Of a DNA stretch of 64,000 bases, positions 16,211-24,550 are shown in pieces (the stretch's first letter is position 1; each line of letters starts with the position of its first letter). The stretch is from contig JAFDZM010000070.1 in NCBI GenBank assembly GCA_018266915.1, forward strand, positions 1 to 64,000, read 5' to 3'. A program made the translations under genes and the position numbers. The DNA is from Bacteroidota bacterium (GTDB lineage Bacteria > Bacteroidota > Bacteroidia > Sphingobacteriales > Sphingobacteriaceae). A model generated the notes under the pieces. The model had not been told where the DNA came from. It saw nothing but the letters and a program-made list of their open reading frames with translations, and made no database searches.

Positions 16211-17440
16211 TTATTTATTGCTAACTGCTAACTGAGAACTGTCAACTGTACGACCCGGGTAAACTTTCAGGGCTTCTTCCAGGCAGATCATCGCTTTTTC
16301 AATGTCTTGATTATTTAGTACATAAGCTAAACGAACTTCATTAGCACCTGCTCCAGGCGTACTATAAAAGCCGGTTGCAGGAGCCATCATCACAGTTTGA
16401 TTTTCGTGGCTGAATTTCTCCAGTATCCATTGGCAGAATTTGTCGGCATTATCAATTGGTAAACGAGCCACCACATAAAACGCACCACCCGGATTAGGGC
16501 AGTAAACGCCTTCCATGTTGTTCAATGCATTTACCAATGTATCGCGGCGGTGGGTGTATTCTTTATTAACGGCTTCAAAATAGCTATCAGGTGTATCCAC
16601 AGCTGCTTCTCCTGCAATTTGCTCCACCATGCCGGGACTCAAACGCGCTTGTGCAAATTTCAATCCTGTAGACCATACTTCCTTATTCTTGGTAATTAAA
16701 CAGCCTAAACGTGCACCGCATGCGCTGTAACGTTTACTTACTGTATCCATTACGATCACGTTGTCTTCCAGTCCGCTTAAATGCATTGGGGAAAGGAAAG
16801 TGCGGCCGTCGTAGCAGAACTCACGATAAGCTTCATCAGAGAACAAGTATAAATCATATTTCAATGCTAGTTCCTTCAAAGCTTCCATTTCTTCTCTTGA
16901 ATAGAGGTAACCCGTCGGGTTATTGGGATTGCAAATGATGATCGCTTTGGTTTTTTCGGTGATTAGCTTTTCAAATTCGCTGATGGGAGGCAGGGCAAAG
17001 CCATTATCGATGTAAGACAAAATAGGTTTCACCACAATATCGCTCTGGCAGGCAAAACCATTGTAATTGGCATAAAATGGTTCAGGAATAATCACTTCGT
17101 CACCTGGGTTAAGACAAGTCATCATTGCAATGGTGATGGCTTCTGATCCGCCGGTGGTAACCAGGATGTTATCCGGGGTGATATTGTATCCCAGTTTGTT
17201 GTAGTATTCTGTCAGTTTCTTGCGGTACGATAAAGTACCCTCAGATGCGGTATACGCCCACACCTTAAAGCCGATGTTTTTAATGGCGTTCAGCATCCCC
17301 TCAGGTGTCGCTATATCCGGCTGACCGATATTAAGGTGATAAACTTTCTTACCGTCCAGCTTTGCTTTGTCGGCAAACGGGGTAAGTTTACGTATGGGAG
17401 AAGCCGGCATCAGCTGTCCCTTTTCTGATATTTTTGGCAT
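16211..17440 (-). CDS. Class I/II PLP aminotransferase
   Basis: A 409-residue fold-type I aminotransferase of the aspartate aminotransferase family: LNIGQPDIATP at the N-terminus, VTTGGSEAI, the NPNNPTG loop, DEAYREFCYDG and the PLP Lys in DTVSKRYSACGARLG, with a C-terminal Arg region VRLAYVLNNQDI. The exact amino acid substrate is not fixed by motif alone. The last codons (after GRTVDSSQLAVSNK begins) are read from an AACTGCTAACTGAGAACTG-type simple repeat, so the C-terminal tail is likely repeat-derived. No operon partners. Confidence 0.9.
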   Translation of the reverse strand: MPKISEKGQLMPASPIRKLTPFADKAKLDGKKVYHLNIGQPDIATPEGMLNAIKNIGFKVWAYTASEGTLSYRKKLTEYYNKLGYNITPDNILVTTGGSEAITIAMMTCLNPGDEVIIPEPFYANYNGFACQSDIVVKPILSYIDNGFALPPISEFEKLITEKTKAIIICNPNNPTGYLYSREEMEALKELALKYDLYLFSDEAYREFCYDGRTFLSPMHLSGLEDNVIVMDTVSKRYSACGARLGCLITKNKEVWSTGLKFAQARLSPGMVEQIAGEAAVDTPDSYFEAVNKEYTHRRDTLVNALNNMEGVYCPNPGGAFYVVARLPIDNADKFCQWILEKFSHENQTVMMAPATGFYSTPGAGANEVRLAYVLNNQDIEKAMICLEEALKVYPGRTVDSSQLAVSNK

Positions 17441-17527
17441 GGTGCAAAATTAACAAAAGATAGTGTAACGAATCGAAATAAAATTTTCTGTAAAATTTTC
17501 GTTATAGTAAAATTGGTTAAAAACAGG

Positions 17528-17559
17528 AAAGCCTCCTGAGAAATATCAGAAGGCTTTCG
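17528..17559 (-). terminator. Terminator after the DUF1573 gene
   Basis: Stem GAAAGCCTCCTGA / TCAGAAGGCTTTC around GAAATA; on the minus strand it is followed by CTGTTTTTAACC. It lies 20 bp beyond the DUF1573 stop codon. Confidence 0.75.
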
Positions 17560-17578
17560 ACTATTTTCTGTAAATCTC

Positions 17579-17983
17579 TTACTTACTACTGCTTGGTGGT
17601 GCCTTAGCTACAACCTCGCCCACGATATTTAAATACTTGGTAGGGGTTTTTGCATTGGATGTAACCACAATGGTTTTATTAAATGGCATTACCGCCTGGG
17701 CATTATAAGTGATCTTGATAACGCCTTTTTCGCCGCTTTTTACAGGAGTCTTAGTGTAATCGGCAATGGTACAGCCACATGTAGGTTTAACTTCTGTTAG
17801 GATCAGAGGTTCTTTACCGATATTGGTAAATTCAAAAACAGTAGTAACCGGAATGCCCTGCGGGATTTTGCCGAAGTCGTGTTTTTCCTCGTTAAACTTA
17901 AATTCGGCTTTTTCGCTATCTTGCGCCGAAGCGGTAAAGGCGAAGCCTAAAATAACCGCACAAACTAACAGTAATCGTTTCAT
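17579..17983 (-). CDS. Secreted DUF1573 protein
   Basis: A 134-residue exported protein. Residues 1-20 are a signal peptide ending ASAQD. The mature part is a single immunoglobulin-like DUF1573 domain: HDFGKIPQG, FEFTNIGKEPL and the hallmark KPTCGCTIADY, then ITYNA and NIVGEV. The family is abundant in Bacteroidota; its role at the cell surface is not established. A TATATTTG -7 element (plus 18003-18010) lies about 20 bp upstream of the start on the minus strand. Confidence 0.92.
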   Translation of the reverse strand: MKRLLLVCAVILGFAFTASAQDSEKAEFKFNEEKHDFGKIPQGIPVTTVFEFTNIGKEPLILTEVKPTCGCTIADYTKTPVKSGEKGVIKITYNAQAVMPFNKTIVVTSNAKTPTKYLNIVGEVVAKAPPSSSK

Positions 17984-18002
17984 ATTTTCGTTTTGATTAA
18001 TA

Positions 18003-18010
18003 CAAATATA
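18003..18010 (-). promoter_or_regulatory. -7 element upstream of the DUF1573 gene
   Basis: TATATTTG on the minus strand, 20 bp before the start codon, exact match to TAnnTTTG. No properly spaced TTG is evident, so only the -7 box is claimed. Confidence 0.45.
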
Positions 18011-18092
18011 AAAGGTTTAACATCAATAAAAAACTATTAAACGTACAATGTGTTTTGTGTGTTACATATGACAAATACAAAATAGAATTTTA

Positions 18093-18100
18093 TACTTTTG
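18093..18100 (+). promoter_or_regulatory. -7 element deciding the start of the E1 gene
   Basis: TACTTTTG matches TAnnTTTG. The expected transcription start (about 18107) lies after the in-frame TTG at 18098, which rules out that codon and supports ATG 18122 as the true start. Confidence 0.55.
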
Positions 18101-18121
18101 CTCACTAAACAGAATATTATT

Positions 18122-20554
18122 ATGCCCGAAACTGTAATAAGTGCTACAAATAAATTCAGTGCTGCTGAACTCAGTTTTGATGATTTCCAAAAGATAGTGA
18201 TAAACGACTACCGGATTGGCTACGAGAGTCGCCAGGCCAGCTTGATTGGCAGGCGTGAGGTACTGACGGGAAAGGCCAAGTTTGGGATTTTTGGCGATGG
18301 TAAGGAAGTGGCACAGTTGGCTATGGCGAAGGCATTCAAAGCGGGCGACTGGCGTGCGGGCTACTACCGCGATCAGACTTTTATGTTCGCTACCGGTATT
18401 AGTAACCTAAAGGAGTTTTTTGCGCAATTATATGCAAATCCTGATATAGAAAAAGACCCGGCATCGGCAGGCAGGCAAATGAATTGCCACTTTGCAACAC
18501 GTTATGTAAATGCTGATGGTACCTGGGCCAACCAGGCTGAGAGCTTGAATTGTGCTTCCGATATATCAACAACTGGTGGCCATATGCCGCGTTTATTGGG
18601 TTTGGCTTATGCATCTAAATTATACCGGCAAAATAAAGAACTAGAATACCTGAAGCAGTTTTCTGTAAATGGGAATGAAGTGGCTTTTGGTACGATAGGC
18701 AATGGTTCTACTTCAGAGGGCTTGTTTTTTGAAACCTTTAATGCAGCAGGTGTTTTGCAGGTGCCTATGGCTATTTCCATTTGGGATGATGCTTATGCTA
18801 TTTCAGTACCGGCCAATCTGCAAACCACAAAGGAAGATATTTCTGAAATATTAAAAGGCTTCCAACGTGAAGAAGGTACCAATGGCTACGAAATATTTAA
18901 AGTTCGCGGATGGGACTATGTTGCCCTTTGCGAAACTTATGAGAAAGCCATTGAAGTTTGTCGCCGTGAGCATGTGCCGGTGCTTATCCACGTAACTGAA
19001 ATGACCCAACCGCAGGGACATTCTACCTCTGGTTCGCACGAGCGTTATAAATCAAAAGAACGCCTTGCCTGGGAGAATGAGCATGATTGCCTGTTGCAGA
19101 TGCGCAAATGGATGATCGCATCGGCTATCGCGACGGAAGAAGAGATGACTGAACTGGAAGCAACGGCTAAAAAATATGTACGTGAAATTCAGCGCGAGGC
19201 CTGGAATGATTTTGCAGGCGAGATCAATGAAGAGATCAGACAGGTTTCGGCTTTGATTGAGCAAGTTGCTGCACAAAGCCAGAATAGTGCAAAGCTTAAA
19301 GATGTTGTTGCTGAATTAAAAGCGACTGTCGACCCAGGACGCAAGGATGCTGTTTCTGCAGGACGGAAAGCTCTACGCATCACCGTAAAAGAAAAACTCA
19401 GCAGCAGGCAGGATCTTGTTAACTGGCTGAATGCTGAAGGAGTAAAAAATAATGAGCGTTTCAGCTCTAAACTGTTTACAGACACTGCTGCGTCGCCATT
19501 AAATGTGCCGGTTATTAAGGCTACTTATGATGACGATACCAAAATGCTGGATGGTCGCGAGATATTGAATGCCTGCTTCGACGCCAATTTTGAACGTGAT
19601 AAATCTATTGTGGCATTTGGGGAAGATGTAGGCGCGATTGGCGACGTAAACCAGGGATTTGCCGGCTTGCAGAATAAATATTCCGATCTGCGTATTTCGG
19701 ATACAGGCATTCGCGAAGCGACAATTATAGGGCAGGGTATGGGTTTGTCTATGCGTGGTATCAGACCGATTGCCGAGATTCAATACCTGGATTACCTGAT
19801 TTATGCCACTACCGTTTTGAGCGATGATCTGGCTTCTTTAAGCTACCGCACACGCGGCGGACAAAAAGCGCCGGTAATCGTTCGTACACGTGGACACCGT
19901 TTGGAAGGCATCTGGCATTCAGGTTCTCCACTGGGTTTGATATTGAATGCAATGCGTGGCCTTCATATCTGTGTTCCCCGTGATATGACACAAGCAGCCG
20001 GAATGTATAATACCCTATTGCGTGGCGATGAGCCTGCTTTAGTGATCGAATGCCTGAATGGTTACCGTTTGAAAGAACGTTTGCCGTCGAATGTTGGGGA
20101 GTTCACGGTTCCATTGGGTAAGGCGGAAGTTTTACGTGAAGGTACCGATATGACAGTTGTTTCCTACGGCTCAACTTTGCGCATTGTAATGGAAGCTGCT
20201 GAAGAACTGGAAAAGATGGGTATCTATATCGAAGTGATCGATCCTCAAACATTATATCCTTTTGATACAGAGAACGTTTGTGGTGATTCGTTAAAGAAAA
20301 CAAACAAGCTGCTGGTAGTAGATGAAGATATGCCAGGAGGTGGAACAGCTTATATACTGCAAAAGATTCTGGAAGCTCAAAACGGCTATTATCACCTGGA
20401 TTCACAGCCTAAGACGCTGCCTGCCCGCGAACACCGTCCACCGTATGGAACTGATGGCGATTACTTCAGCAAGCCATCAACGGATGATATGATAGAGGTC
20501 GTTTATAATATGATGAACGAGGCAAATCCGACAAAATATCCTGATTTATATTAA
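18122..20554 (+). CDS. Branched-chain 2-oxoacid dehydrogenase E1, alpha and beta fused
   Basis: An 810-residue thiamine-diphosphate enzyme with E1-alpha in the first half and E1-beta in the second. The alpha part has the TPP motif GNGSTSEGLFFETFNAAG ending WDDAYAISVP and GHSTSGSHERY; the beta part starts near residue 460 with DGREILNACFDANFERD, FGEDVGAIGDVNQGFAGL, and the EATIIGQGMGLSMRG catalytic Glu region. It decarboxylates 2-oxoacids and passes the acyl group to a lipoyl E2. The alpha-beta fusion is characteristic of Bacteroidota. E2 and E3 are not in this window. A terminator follows at 20586. Confidence 0.92.
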   Translation: MPETVISATNKFSAAELSFDDFQKIVINDYRIGYESRQASLIGRREVLTGKAKFGIFGDGKEVAQLAMAKAFKAGDWRAGYYRDQTFMFATGISNLKEFFAQLYANPDIEKDPASAGRQMNCHFATRYVNADGTWANQAESLNCASDISTTGGHMPRLLGLAYASKLYRQNKELEYLKQFSVNGNEVAFGTIGNGSTSEGLFFETFNAAGVLQVPMAISIWDDAYAISVPANLQTTKEDISEILKGFQREEGTNGYEIFKVRGWDYVALCETYEKAIEVCRREHVPVLIHVTEMTQPQGHSTSGSHERYKSKERLAWENEHDCLLQMRKWMIASAIATEEEMTELEATAKKYVREIQREAWNDFAGEINEEIRQVSALIEQVAAQSQNSAKLKDVVAELKATVDPGRKDAVSAGRKALRITVKEKLSSRQDLVNWLNAEGVKNNERFSSKLFTDTAASPLNVPVIKATYDDDTKMLDGREILNACFDANFERDKSIVAFGEDVGAIGDVNQGFAGLQNKYSDLRISDTGIREATIIGQGMGLSMRGIRPIAEIQYLDYLIYATTVLSDDLASLSYRTRGGQKAPVIVRTRGHRLEGIWHSGSPLGLILNAMRGLHICVPRDMTQAAGMYNTLLRGDEPALVIECLNGYRLKERLPSNVGEFTVPLGKAEVLREGTDMTVVSYGSTLRIVMEAAEELEKMGIYIEVIDPQTLYPFDTENVCGDSLKKTNKLLVVDEDMPGGGTAYILQKILEAQNGYYHLDSQPKTLPAREHRPPYGTDGDYFSKPSTDDMIEVVYNMMNEANPTKYPDLY

Positions 20555-20585
20555 TTATTACATTTAGTTGAATATTATAATAATA

Positions 20586-20615
20586 GTGCCCGTATTTTTG
20601 CGGGCATTATTGTTT
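20586..20615 (+). terminator. Terminator after the E1 gene
   Basis: GTGCCCG / CGGGCAT stem with a TATTTTTG loop and ATTATTGTTTTATT behind it. The nitroreductase start codon follows 5 bp later, so some read-through may supply that gene. Confidence 0.6.
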
Positions 20616-20619
20616 TATT

Positions 20620-21198
20620 ATGGATATCGCATTTTCTACTATATCAACTATCATCAAAACCCGCCGCAGCATTAAACCCGTGGCTATGAATGGGAAAAAA
20701 ATCCCCGATTATCAAGTTGAATCATTGCTAGAGCTGGCAGATTGGGCTCCTACGCACGGCTTTACGGAGCCATGGCGTTTTGTAGTCTATGGCACCGCCT
20801 CCGACTTTTCTCATCAACACGCCGAATTATATAAATGCAGCATTGCACCTGAAAACTTTCAGGAAGCAGAGTACAATAGGCTATACCAGCAAGGCGACAA
20901 AGCCTCACATGTAATCCTGGCTGTTATGAAACGTGGCAATCTGCCTAAAATACCTGTTATAGAGGAAGTGGAAGCAGTTTCATGTGCTGTACAAAATATT
21001 CTGCTTGGAGCTACAGCATTAGGCATAGCCTCATTCTGGAGTACCGGTGGAATGGCTCTTCGTCCGCCAATGAGAGAGTTTTTGAAATTGGGTGAGGACG
21101 ATCATGTAATTGGTGTTTTATACCTGGGTTATGCTGATAACAATCCTGAAGGCAACCGTTCTGTCCCGCTTGAAGAAAAAATAACTTGGGTACGATAA
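20620..21198 (+). CDS. Nitroreductase-family flavoprotein
   Basis: A 192-residue FMN-dependent oxidoreductase. RTRRSIKPV-like N-terminus (TRRSIKP), ELADWAPTHGFTEPWRF, and the C-terminal ILLGATALGIASFWSTGG and GVLYLGYAD are the family fingerprint. It would reduce quinones, nitro compounds or enones with NAD(P)H in the cytoplasm. It sits alone behind the E1 gene. Confidence 0.88.
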   Translation: MDIAFSTISTIIKTRRSIKPVAMNGKKIPDYQVESLLELADWAPTHGFTEPWRFVVYGTASDFSHQHAELYKCSIAPENFQEAEYNRLYQQGDKASHVILAVMKRGNLPKIPVIEEVEAVSCAVQNILLGATALGIASFWSTGGMALRPPMREFLKLGEDDHVIGVLYLGYADNNPEGNRSVPLEEKITWVR

Positions 21199-21433
21199 TT
21201 GTACCCTAACCTGAGACTAGTTTTTAACGTACAAATAGTCAATCGATTGGTTCTGGTTTTAATCTTACTGTAATTTATTTAATTTTTAGTATAAAATAAT
21301 TCGAATCTAATTTCGTTAGTGACTTTAGATGATTTAGTTTATATATTTATAAATCACAGCAATAAACCTAATTGATTTAGCCTTAGCCAGTTGAATTTTT
21401 TATTGATTAAACTTAAAAACAAATCAACGGAGT

Positions 21434-22219
21434 ATGAAGAGACGCTTCTGGGGAATATCGTGTGCATTATTGATCTTCGCTATTGCTATTGTCAGTATCA
21501 GCTGGAAGCCTGATACCAAAGAGAAATCAAAAAAGGCTGCTACCAAAACTACAAAAGCCTTCTCGGCAAAGGAGCACTTCGCTCATTACATGGAGGATAT
21601 TTATAATACGGCCCAGTTAAATGAAACCGGCCTGGATATGGCTGTTTTTCAAAAAGCAGTAACCGGGTATTTTAATTTGAAGGCAGCTAACAAAGTGCCT
21701 CAATATAGTTCTATCATTACTATTGTCGATCTGTCCAAGTCAAGCTGTACCAAACGTATGTGGATTGTCGACCTGATCAACAAAGATCTTTTATTAAACA
21801 CATGGGTCGCTCATGGTAATGGCAGCGGCGGCGATGTGGCTGAATATTTTTCAAATGCCAGCGATTCGCACGCAAGCAGTTTGGGATTCTATGTTACTGA
21901 AGGTATATATAACGGTAAGCATGGCCGCTCACTTAAGTTGAACGGCATGGACGCTGGTTTTAATGATAATGCCCGCGCACGTTCAATAGTTGTACATGCA
22001 GCGCCATATGTTTCACAGAGTTCGATCAATCAATTAGGTCGACTTGGACGCAGCGAAGGTTGTCCGGCTGTATCGCCAAAGGTTGCCAAAAGAGTGATCA
22101 ATACCATTAAAGGCGGTTCGGTGCTATTCATCAACGGAAACGACAGCAGCTATAGCTCAAGATATCTTGATGCTAACGTAGCTACTAACTATGTTTATCC
22201 TGGAACAGCAAGTCTTTAA
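21434..22219 (+). CDS. Murein L,D-transpeptidase catalytic domain protein (YkuD_2 type)
   Basis: A 261-residue exported protein. Residues about 5-25 are a hydrophobic signal/anchor. The catalytic part has VVHAAPYVSQ and GRSEGCPAVSP, holding the His and Cys of L,D-transpeptidases, preceded by HGNGSGGD and SSLGFYVTEG. Such enzymes make or remodel peptidoglycan cross-links or hydrolyse them. It converges, with 5 bp between stops, on a second L,D-transpeptidase of a different subgroup. Confidence 0.85.
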   Translation: MKRRFWGISCALLIFAIAIVSISWKPDTKEKSKKAATKTTKAFSAKEHFAHYMEDIYNTAQLNETGLDMAVFQKAVTGYFNLKAANKVPQYSSIITIVDLSKSSCTKRMWIVDLINKDLLLNTWVAHGNGSGGDVAEYFSNASDSHASSLGFYVTEGIYNGKHGRSLKLNGMDAGFNDNARARSIVVHAAPYVSQSSINQLGRLGRSEGCPAVSPKVAKRVINTIKGGSVLFINGNDSSYSSRYLDANVATNYVYPGTASL

Positions 22220-22224
22220 TTCAG

Positions 22225-23772
22225 TTATTCTGTCGGAAGATACTTTTTCAGGTGTTCGTATAGGACGATATCTAGTCCATACACATCGCCCCTGAACTGT
22301 AATTGCCCTTCAGGATCAGACCAGCAGGTAACGTAAGTAATATAAACCGGAACGCGGGGACGGAGTGCTATATCCTGCGATGTGCTGTCGTCTTCGTCCA
22401 TATCTTTTACTATCCGGTTATATTTAACCGTATCACGAAAAAGGGTATGGGCAAGATCAAGTGGTTTTTCCAGCCGCACACAGCCATGACTTACTGCACG
22501 CATGGAATAATGAAACGCTTCTTTTGCAGGTGTATCATGCAAATAAACACTGCTTCTGTTCTCGAATAAGAACTTGATCTTTCCTAACGAGTTATCTGCG
22601 CCCGGCTGTTGTTTAAATTCATATTCGTTATTTTCTTTGGTAACTTTTGACCAGTCAATCGTTTCCGGATCCTTAATCAGTTTATCATTCAGGTAAACAT
22701 TGATGTTTTTATTCGAGAGATAATAAGGGTCGTCGGCTGCTTCTTTGATAATCTCCTTTGTTGCAATGCTTCTTGGAATATTCCATATCGGGTTTACCTG
22801 TACGCTGTGTATCACACTGCTTAAAAGAGGTGTTTCGTGCGAGTTAGGGTTGTCAACTTTGCAGGTATCATTATAATTCTCCAGGCTGTTCAGATATTTC
22901 TTATTTCGACCTTCGCCTACGCAAACCTTCATCCCTAAAATAGATTTGCCGCTGTCGATCACATCCAAATGAAAATCCGGAATATTCACATAGACGTATT
23001 CATTGTCAGTCGGCTTATTTTTCCAGCGTAGCCGTTCCATATTTACCAATAAAAGGCGTTTGGTTTCTTCTTTTGATAATTTGGGGGCCTGGTATCCATC
23101 TAAATAAGCTTTTTGGAGTGCCAGGTATTGTGGGTCTTTTGGCTGAATGCTATCCAGGAAAGCCTGCATGTTTTCAACAGAAAATACCTTATTGATCGAG
23201 GTGCTGTCCGGACGAGGTGTTTTAATAAAATAACGGGAATATAGTTTTTTGGGACTGATCACCCCAAATTGCAGATCATTGGAGTAATCGATCAGCGAAT
23301 TGGCAGCTAATATTTCCAGTTGAGAAATGTACCTGTAAGCATCATGCGGGGTTTTAATGGCAGTTTTGCTGTAAAACTTATCCATCAACGCAGTCATCTG
23401 ATCCGGCTTAAATAATTTCGGATCGAGGCCATGTTCATTCGCTTTCCTGAATTTGGCAACCATTGCATCCAATCCGCCATCCCAAAGATGATATAAAACA
23501 AAATCAGGTTCATAGTCATTTTGCTCATAATGAGTCACTACCCAATCGGGGTTGGTCATACCATCGCGTTCCCGTCTGAGCTCTCTTTTAAAATAGGCTG
23601 CAAATTCATCAGGATCGATGTCCTTAAAAACACTGTTATGTGTTCTTTTATAGAGGATAGTAGCCATTTCAGAGCGTTTTTTCTTGCAACTCTGAAGGAT
23701 TGTGGTAAGGGAGAAAAGTATTAATACTAAAGCAAAACAGGTGTTTCTTTTAGTACCTGCAGATATTATCAT
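22225..23772 (-). CDS. L,D-transpeptidase lipoprotein, YcbB/LdtD-like
   Basis: A 515-residue protein with a lipoprotein signal (LFSLTTILQSC, lipobox Cys). The middle is a long helical scaffold region, followed by the YkuD catalytic domain: NIPRSIATKEI, FENRSSVYLHDTP and the active-site SHGCVRLEKPLDLA. YcbB-type enzymes form 3-3 cross-links in peptidoglycan. It faces the smaller YkuD_2-type enzyme tail to tail. The two do not share close sequence similarity, so this is clustering of function rather than a recent duplication. Confidence 0.88.
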   Translation of the reverse strand: MIISAGTKRNTCFALVLILFSLTTILQSCKKKRSEMATILYKRTHNSVFKDIDPDEFAAYFKRELRRERDGMTNPDWVVTHYEQNDYEPDFVLYHLWDGGLDAMVAKFRKANEHGLDPKLFKPDQMTALMDKFYSKTAIKTPHDAYRYISQLEILAANSLIDYSNDLQFGVISPKKLYSRYFIKTPRPDSTSINKVFSVENMQAFLDSIQPKDPQYLALQKAYLDGYQAPKLSKEETKRLLLVNMERLRWKNKPTDNEYVYVNIPDFHLDVIDSGKSILGMKVCVGEGRNKKYLNSLENYNDTCKVDNPNSHETPLLSSVIHSVQVNPIWNIPRSIATKEIIKEAADDPYYLSNKNINVYLNDKLIKDPETIDWSKVTKENNEYEFKQQPGADNSLGKIKFLFENRSSVYLHDTPAKEAFHYSMRAVSHGCVRLEKPLDLAHTLFRDTVKYNRIVKDMDEDDSTSQDIALRPRVPVYITYVTCWSDPEGQLQFRGDVYGLDIVLYEHLKKYLPTE

Positions 23773-23941
23773 ATAAAAATTTTAGTTACACAGCATGATT
23801 AAAGCAATCACTATACCAAACTAATATACTTATTTTACTATAAATTTGAGCAAACGTTGTAGCCTGTTTTTTCCGGTCGCAAAGTTGAACATTATAAATC
23901 ACTTATAATGTATTAAAGAACCAAGTTTTGTTTGTAAGTAA

Positions 23942-24466
23942 ATGCCTATGGCTGAAAGCGATAACAATAAAAGAGAGTTTTGGCTGCGTGGTCCAATGCC
24001 CGGTATACCCCCTTTACTGCAACCTGTAGCACATACCATATTACAGGCGAGGGATGAGGTAAACCGCTACATGATTGATTTTCCCGAAATATTTCTGTGG
24101 GTAAAACCCGGCGGAATGGCCTCTCCCGGATTCCATTTGCAGCATATTACGGGTATTCTTGACCGTCTTTTTACTTACGCCCGGGGTGAATCATTAAACG
24201 AACAACAATTTACATTCCTTTCAAACGAAGGTAATGAGCCTGAACGTAATGCTAGTGTTAATGATTTGCTGGATATGTTAAACAGTCAGGTTGACAAGGC
24301 CATTCAGCAACTAAGCAATACAGACGAGGCGACTTTGACCGAAGTGAGAGGAGTGGGTAGAGCACAAATTCCATCAACAGTACAAGGGCTATTATTTCAT
24401 GCTGCTGAGCATATGATGCGCCATACGGGCCAATTATTGGTGACTACCAGGATATTAAAAAATTAA
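23942..24466 (+). CDS. DinB-family protein
   Basis: A 174-residue four-helix-bundle protein of the DinB/YfiT group. Metal ligand histidines are in SPGFHLQHITG, and in the late helix HAAEHMMRHTGQ. Members are metal-binding; some act as thiol or glutathione transferases, others have no known role. Three further DinB-like genes occur in this window (45957, 49946), typical of the expanded family in these bacteria. Confidence 0.85.
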   Translation: MPMAESDNNKREFWLRGPMPGIPPLLQPVAHTILQARDEVNRYMIDFPEIFLWVKPGGMASPGFHLQHITGILDRLFTYARGESLNEQQFTFLSNEGNEPERNASVNDLLDMLNSQVDKAIQQLSNTDEATLTEVRGVGRAQIPSTVQGLLFHAAEHMMRHTGQLLVTTRILKN

Positions 24467-24550
24467 ATTTAATTTTTTACCTTAGTTATACCCCTAATAC
24501 CTATAAACCTTACTATGCCAACAGTACCTGAATGCATCAGAATATTCTGT